The notes under the pieces: generated by a model
Told to the model about the DNA's origin: nothing
What the model saw: only the letters and a program-made list of their open reading frames with translations
Databases searched by the model: none
From: an uncultured Marinobacterium sp.
GTDB taxonomy: Bacteria > Pseudomonadota > Gammaproteobacteria > Pseudomonadales > Balneatricaceae
DNA: 64,000 nt
Direction of reading: 5' to 3'
Assembly: GCA_947501565.1 (NCBI GenBank)
Contig: CANMWJ010000016.1
Coordinates: 1-64,000 of the forward strand
Position numbers and translations under genes: made by a program
In this document: positions 58,903-64,000 of the stretch, piece by piece
Position numbering within the stretch: the stretch's first letter is position 1
How the letters are laid out: each line of letters begins with the position of its first letter

Positions 58903-58918
58903 TCTGGTCTAGACCAGA
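58903..58918. promoter_or_regulatory. 16-bp palindrome, probable GntR operator of phnS
   Basis: TCTGGTCTAGACCAGA is a perfect palindrome 28 bp before the phnS start. The sister site at 62958 shares CTGGT and ACCAG. Confidence 0.75.
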
Positions 58919-58946
58919 GCATTTTTTAAGATTGAGGAGTGTGACG

Positions 58947-59972
58947 ATGACTTTCAAAAAACTGCTGGCTGGCCTGACCGCTGCAGGTGCAATGACTGTA
59001 GCAGGCAGCGCTCTGGCTGCTACCGAACTGACCGTATACACCGCATTCGAAGCGGAAGACCTGAAACGCTACGCGAAAGAGTTCAACAAACAATACCCGG
59101 ATATCAAGATCAACTGGGTACGTGACTCCACCGGTATCGTGACCGCAAAACTGCTGGCAGAGAAAGAAAACCCACAGGCTGACGTAATCTGGGGCCTGGC
59201 GGCAACCTCCCTGCTGGTGATGAAAAACGAAGGCATGCTGACTCCATACGCACCGAAAGGCGTTGAAGCACTGTCTCCTAAATTCCGCGACAACGACAAG
59301 ACCCCATCCTGGATCGGTCTGGACGCATGGATCGCCGGTATCTGCTTCAACACCATCGAAGCGAAAAAGCACAACCTGCCTAAACCGACTTCCTGGGAAG
59401 ATCTGACCAAGTCTGTTTACCAGGGTCACATCATCATGCCTAACCCGAACTCTTCCGGCACCGGCTTCCTGGACGTAGCGTCCTGGCTGCAGATGTTCGG
59501 CGAAGAGAAAGGTTGGGACTACATGGACCGCCTGCACAACAACATCGCCCGTTACACTCACTCCGGCTCCAAGCCTTGTAAGCTGGCAGCAGCAGGTGAA
59601 GCGCCAATCGGTATCTCCTTCGCCTACAAAGGTGCCAAGCTGAAGAAGAAAGGCGCGCCTCTGGACGTAGTCTTCCCGAAAGAAGGTCTGGGTTGGGACA
59701 TGGAAGCGGCAGCAATCGTGAAAGGCACCGACGACATGGCCGCGGCTAAGAAGCTGATGGACTTCGCGGCATCCCGCAAAGCGAACGAGATGTACAACGT
59801 TGGTTACGCTGTAGTGGCGATGCCGGGTGTTGCTAAGCCGGTTCAGTACTACCCGGAAAATCCGGAAGCGATGATGATCGACAACGACTTCGCATGGTCT
59901 GCTGCAAACCGCAGCGCCATCCTGAAAGAGTGGCAGGGCCGCTACGACAGCAAGTCCGATCCTAAGAAGTAA
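58947..59972 (+). CDS. phnS: 2-aminoethylphosphonate ABC transporter substrate-binding protein, 341 aa
   Basis: Signal peptide (about 1-24, ending SALAA), then the Fbp/iron-type binding fold seen in AEP transporters (LTVYTAFEAEDLKRYAKEF). The ATG at 58947 has GAGGAG upstream; an earlier in-frame ATG at 58893 is in the operator region. A GC-rich hairpin after the gene (59990) may lift its level above the ABC genes. Assigned by position before the phnT-like ATPase and phnW. Confidence 0.87.
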   Translation: MTFKKLLAGLTAAGAMTVAGSALAATELTVYTAFEAEDLKRYAKEFNKQYPDIKINWVRDSTGIVTAKLLAEKENPQADVIWGLAATSLLVMKNEGMLTPYAPKGVEALSPKFRDNDKTPSWIGLDAWIAGICFNTIEAKKHNLPKPTSWEDLTKSVYQGHIIMPNPNSSGTGFLDVASWLQMFGEEKGWDYMDRLHNNIARYTHSGSKPCKLAAAGEAPIGISFAYKGAKLKKKGAPLDVVFPKEGLGWDMEAAAIVKGTDDMAAAKKLMDFAASRKANEMYNVGYAVVAMPGVAKPVQYYPENPEAMMIDNDFAWSAANRSAILKEWQGRYDSKSDPKK

Positions 59973-59989
59973 GTTCTTACTTACTCTGC

Positions 59990-60019
59990 ACGGGGCGCGG
60001 GATTACTCCCACGCCCCGT
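59990..60019 (+). terminator. GC-rich hairpin between phnS and phnT
   Basis: ACGGGGCGCGGG pairs with CCCACGCCCCGT (one mismatch) around ATTACT. Only TT follows, so it is probably a partial terminator or an mRNA-stabilising element. Confidence 0.6.
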
Positions 60020-60075
60020 TTCCGTTTGCTGTCTGCCTACCCAACACCCTGACGCGCGTTACAAGGAGCCATCTC

Positions 60076-61167
<1,092 letters not shown>

Positions 61168-61169
61168 TC

Positions 61170-62885
61170 ATGGCTATTGCACTCTCTCCTCCGGGTTTCC
61201 TGGTTAAAAAACGTCAGCGCCAGCTGGGTACCGACCGTGCGCTGCAGGTCCTCGGCCTGCTGATCGGCATCGCCTTTCTGGTGGTGACCACCGTACTGCC
61301 GCTGTACGCGATCCTGTCGAAAAGTGTCGAAAACAAGGCCGGCGATTTTGTCGGCCTGACTAACTATCTGGAGTACATCGACAACCCCAGCCTGATCAAC
61401 TCGATCACCAACTCCCTGACCATCGCCGCACTGACCACGGTGGTGGTGATCTCGCTGGCGCTGCTCACCGCCTACGCCCTGTCGCGCACCTGCATGCCGT
61501 TCAAGAACGTGATCCGCGTGCTGATGATGGGCCCGATCTTCGCACCGTCGCTGCTGCCGGCGATCTCGCTGGTTTACCTGTTCGGTAATCAGGGCGTGCT
61601 GAAAAGCTGGATGTTCGGTGAATCGGTCTACGGCCCGATCGGTATCGTGATCAGCCTGTCGTTCTGGTGTTTCCCGCACGCGGTGATGATCATCATGACC
61701 GCGCTGAGCAACACCGACGCACGTCTGTACGAATCGGCCCGCGCCATGCGCACCAGCCCGATCCGCACCTTCTTTACCGTCACCCTGCCATCAATCAAAT
61801 ACGGCCTGATCAGTGCCGGTTTTGTGGTGTTCACCCTGACCATCACCGACTTCGGCGCCCCCAAGGTGATCGGCGGTCAGTACAACGTACTCGCGACCGA
61901 TATCTACAAGCAGGTGATCGGCCAGCAGAACTTCCAGATGGGTGCGGTGGTGTCCGTAATCCTGCTGTTCCCGGCGATCCTCGCCTTTGCCGTGGACCGC
62001 TGGGTGCAGCGCAAGCAGGTCTCCCTGCTGACCGCCCGCGCCGAACCGCTGCAGCCGAAGCCGAACAAGACCAAGGACTGGACGATGTTCGTGCTCTGCC
62101 TGCCGGTCGTCGCAACCATCATCGGTGTGCTGGGCATGGCGGTGTACGCCTCGCTGGTCACCTTCTGGCCCTACAACCTGGAGCTGAGTTTCAACAACTA
62201 CCAGTTCGACCTGATGGACGGCGGTGGCTGGGAGGCGTACTACAACTCCCTCTATATGGCCGGTTACACCGCCCTGTTCGGCACCGCGATCATCTTCACC
62301 AACGCCTATCTGGTGGAGAAGGTGAAAGGCATGGAGGTACTGCGCACCATGCTGCACCTGGGCGCGATGATCCCACTGGCGGTACCGGGTCTGGTATTGG
62401 GTCTGGCGTACATCTTCTTCTTTAACGACCCGAACAACCCGCTCAACAACCTCTACGGCACCCTGGCGATTCTGGTGATCTGTACCATCGCGCACTACTA
62501 CACCGTCTGCCACCTGACGGCGGTAACCGCGCTGAAGCAGATCGATCCGGAATTTGAAGCGGTGTCCGCTTCGCTCAAGGTGCCGTTTTACGTCACCTTC
62601 TGGCGTGTCACCCTGCCGGTCTGTATGCCGGCGCTGCTGGATATCGCCATCTACCTGTTTGTGAACGCGCTTAACACCGTATCGGCGGTGGTGTTCCTCT
62701 ACTCCAGCAACACCATGCTCGCTTCTGTGGCCGTGCTGAACATGGACGACGCCGGTGATATCGCACCTGCCGCGGCGATGGGTGTGCTGCTGATGCTGAC
62801 CTGTATCGGTGTGCGCGTGCTGCACTGGGGCCTCTCCCACCTGCTACTGAACCGTACCCAACGCTGGCGTAACACAAGGGCCTGA
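61170..62885 (+). CDS. AEP ABC transporter permease, two permease domains fused, 571 aa
   Basis: Two complete permease halves of about 6 helices each in one chain, each with an EAA-like loop (about residues 180-200 and 470-490; EAVSASLKVPFYVTFWRVTLP in the second). In Salmonella these are separate proteins, PhnU and PhnV. Fusion fits the FbpB-type iron permeases. It begins 2 bp after phnT. Confidence 0.87.
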   Translation: MAIALSPPGFLVKKRQRQLGTDRALQVLGLLIGIAFLVVTTVLPLYAILSKSVENKAGDFVGLTNYLEYIDNPSLINSITNSLTIAALTTVVVISLALLTAYALSRTCMPFKNVIRVLMMGPIFAPSLLPAISLVYLFGNQGVLKSWMFGESVYGPIGIVISLSFWCFPHAVMIIMTALSNTDARLYESARAMRTSPIRTFFTVTLPSIKYGLISAGFVVFTLTITDFGAPKVIGGQYNVLATDIYKQVIGQQNFQMGAVVSVILLFPAILAFAVDRWVQRKQVSLLTARAEPLQPKPNKTKDWTMFVLCLPVVATIIGVLGMAVYASLVTFWPYNLELSFNNYQFDLMDGGGWEAYYNSLYMAGYTALFGTAIIFTNAYLVEKVKGMEVLRTMLHLGAMIPLAVPGLVLGLAYIFFFNDPNNPLNNLYGTLAILVICTIAHYYTVCHLTAVTALKQIDPEFEAVSASLKVPFYVTFWRVTLPVCMPALLDIAIYLFVNALNTVSAVVFLYSSNTMLASVAVLNMDDAGDIAPAAAMGVLLMLTCIGVRVLHWGLSHLLLNRTQRWRNTRA

Positions 62886-62950
62886 TCTGGCCCTAACGTC
62901 CTTTCCCGAAAGACCGGATGATGCTCACCCACATGATCATCATTCTGTCT

Positions 62951-62978
62951 TTGAAATCTGGTATATACCAGTTATAGA
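62951..62978 (+). promoter_or_regulatory. phnW promoter with operator between -35 and -10
   Basis: TTGAAA (62951-62956) and TATAGA (62973-62978) are spaced by 16 bp. The palindrome CTGGTATATACCAG (62958-62971) fills the spacer, a repressor position. It closely matches the site at 58903. Confidence 0.75.
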
Positions 62979-63066
62979 ATAGGCAAAAATTCAGACCGTG
63001 GTGCCCGCTCCTTTTCGCAAACAGAGGCGGTCGCCCAACCAACCGGACGACAAAAACGGAATGATC

Positions 63067-64000
63067 ATGAACGCTGAACCTTATCTGCTGACACCGGGAC
63101 CGATTACGACATCCATGACCACCAAAGAAGCGATGCTGCACGACTGGGGCTCCTGGGATGCAGACTTCAACACCGTCACGGCCGATGTTCGCCAGCGTCT
63201 GCTTACGCTGGCCAACGCCGAAGGCAGCCACACCTGCGTACCCGTGCAGGGCAGCGGTTCCTTCGCTGTGGAAGCCACCTTGGGCACCCTGGTACCGCGC
63301 GACGGCAAGGTGCTGGTGCTGATGAACGGCGCCTACGGTCAGCGTATTGGCAAATCCCTGAGCTACATGGGTCGCGCCTACAGCGCGATCGATAAAGGTG
63401 ACTACGCACCACCGCAGCCGGAAGAGGTTCAGGCAGCGCTGGACGCCGACCCGGCAATCACCCACGTGGCCGTGGTGTTCTGCGAAACCAGCTCCGGCAT
63501 CCTCAACCCGGTTGCTGAGATCGCCGAAGTGGTGAAAGCCGCAGGTCGTAACCTGATCATCGACGCTATGAGCGCCTTCGGTGCCCTGCCGGTGGATGCG
63601 CAGACGTTGCCGTTCGACGCTTTGATCTCGGCAGCCAACAAATGCATCGAAGGGGTACCGGGGTTTGGTTACGCGATCATTCGTGAGTCGGTGCTGGCGC
63701 AGTGCGAGGGCAACGCCCACTCTCTCAGCCTCGACCTCTACGACCAGTGGAGCTACATGGAGCGCACCGGGCAGTGGCGTTTCACTCCACCCACCCATGT
63801 GGTGGCAGCGTTCCAGCAGGCTCTGAATGAACACGACACCGAAGGCGGCTGCGAAGGCCGACTGGCACGTTACAGCCGCAACCGTGATCGCATGGTAGCG
63901 GGTCTGCGCAGCCTGGGTTTCCGCACCCTGCTGGACGACCAGTGGCTGTCTCCGATCATCACCACCTTCTTCAGCCCGGAGGACGAGAAGTTCGACTTCA
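63067..64000 (+). CDS. phnW: 2-aminoethylphosphonate-pyruvate transaminase, N-terminal 311 aa, runs off window
   Basis: Transfers the amino group of AEP to pyruvate, giving phosphonoacetaldehyde and alanine. PLP lysine in [12 protein letters not shown]. The N-terminal [11 protein letters not shown] and [14 protein letters not shown] tracts are diagnostic. Start at 63067 (MNAEP); an in-frame ATG 6 bp earlier is possible. The gene continues past base 64000. Whether phnX follows cannot be seen. Confidence 0.93.
   Translation, partial: MNAEPYLLTPGPITTSMTTKEAMLHDWGSWDADFNTVTADVRQRLLTLANAEGSHTCVPVQGSGSFAVEATLGTLVPRDGKVLVLMNGAYGQRIGKSLSYMGRAYSAIDKGDYAPPQPEEVQAALDADPAITHVAVVFCETSSGILNPVAEIAEVVKAAGRNLIIDAMSAFGALPVDAQTLPFDALISAANKCIEGVPGFGYAIIRESVLAQCEGNAHSLSLDLYDQWSYMERTGQWRFTPPTHVVAAFQQALNEHDTEGGCEGRLARYSRNRDRMVAGLRSLGFRTLLDDQWLSPIITTFFSPEDEKFDF

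Noticed and set aside
61791-62840. 349-codon minus-strand open frame opposite the permease
   Set aside because: His/Gln/Val-rich reverse-strand shadow without a start signal.

Overview
The window looks like chromosome from a marine gammaproteobacterium, most likely of the Oceanospirillaceae type (Marinobacterium/Neptuniibacter/Amphritea-like). This is inferred from the gene mix: osmoprotectant ABC transport, 2-aminoethylphosphonate (AEP) use, 3-hydroxybutyrate metabolism and many c-di-GMP and chemotaxis proteins. The core has GC-rich codon use and REP-like repeats. No species marker such as rRNA is present.

Region 1 (1 to about 17.3 kb) is an AT-richer genomic island. It carries a tyrosine integrase (1014-2153) with an AlpA-like HTH gene beside it. 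It ends on the right at a 55-nt 3' piece of tRNA-Leu(CAA) (17253-17307) followed by what looks like the native tRNA terminator. The whole tRNA and the left end should lie just left of base 1. The cargo reads as a defence island: a WYL regulator; a tight run of TerB-like, membrane HNH nuclease, voltage-gated channel and GIY-YIG nuclease genes (4742-8248); an overlapping pair of an unknown gene and a double-HKD PLD nuclease (8427-12307); a NYN-LOTUS-cold-shock RNase-like protein; an unknown 366-aa protein; a 49-aa protein gene; a single-HKD PLD protein; and a NucS/RecB-like nuclease. The four-gene run with a NaChBac-like channel is the best candidate for an undescribed system.

Region 2 (17.5-29.6 kb) is core genome. 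It holds a lipoprotein operon (LPP20, a 47-aa lipoprotein, CsgG-like, LPP20), a hybrid histidine kinase with a FIST protein, a flippase-like membrane protein, bdhA, a roughly 440-bp inverted-repeat element, and a two-gene diiron oxygenase plus ferredoxin-reductase system of unknown substrate.

Region 3 (29.9-39 kb) is a signalling block: a periplasmic-sensor protein with a degenerate GGDEF domain, a MASE1-GAF-PAS-GGDEF-EAL protein, and an overlapping PAS/chemoreceptor pair that resembles a split Aer, followed by small secreted proteins.

Region 4 (39.2-44.4 kb) is one translationally coupled operon of an acetyl-CoA-synthetase-like enzyme, 2-oxoacid dehydrogenase E1alpha, E1beta and E2, and an acyl carrier protein. 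Region 5 (44.4-52.2 kb) has a metallo-beta-lactamase-fold protein missing its metal motif, a LysR regulator, and a quaternary-amine/osmoprotectant ABC transporter with two paralogous binding proteins. REP hairpins lie around these genes and a 127-bp tandem array follows them. Region 6 (52.2-58 kb) has a periplasmic sugar-binding-like protein paired with a GGDEF-EAL membrane protein, a response regulator and an Ada-type methyltransferase. Region 7 (58.1 kb to the end) is an AEP locus: a GntR regulator, transporter genes with a fused permease, and phnW, which runs off the window. Two near-identical palindromes, one sitting between the -35 and -10 of phnW, are likely operators of the GntR protein.
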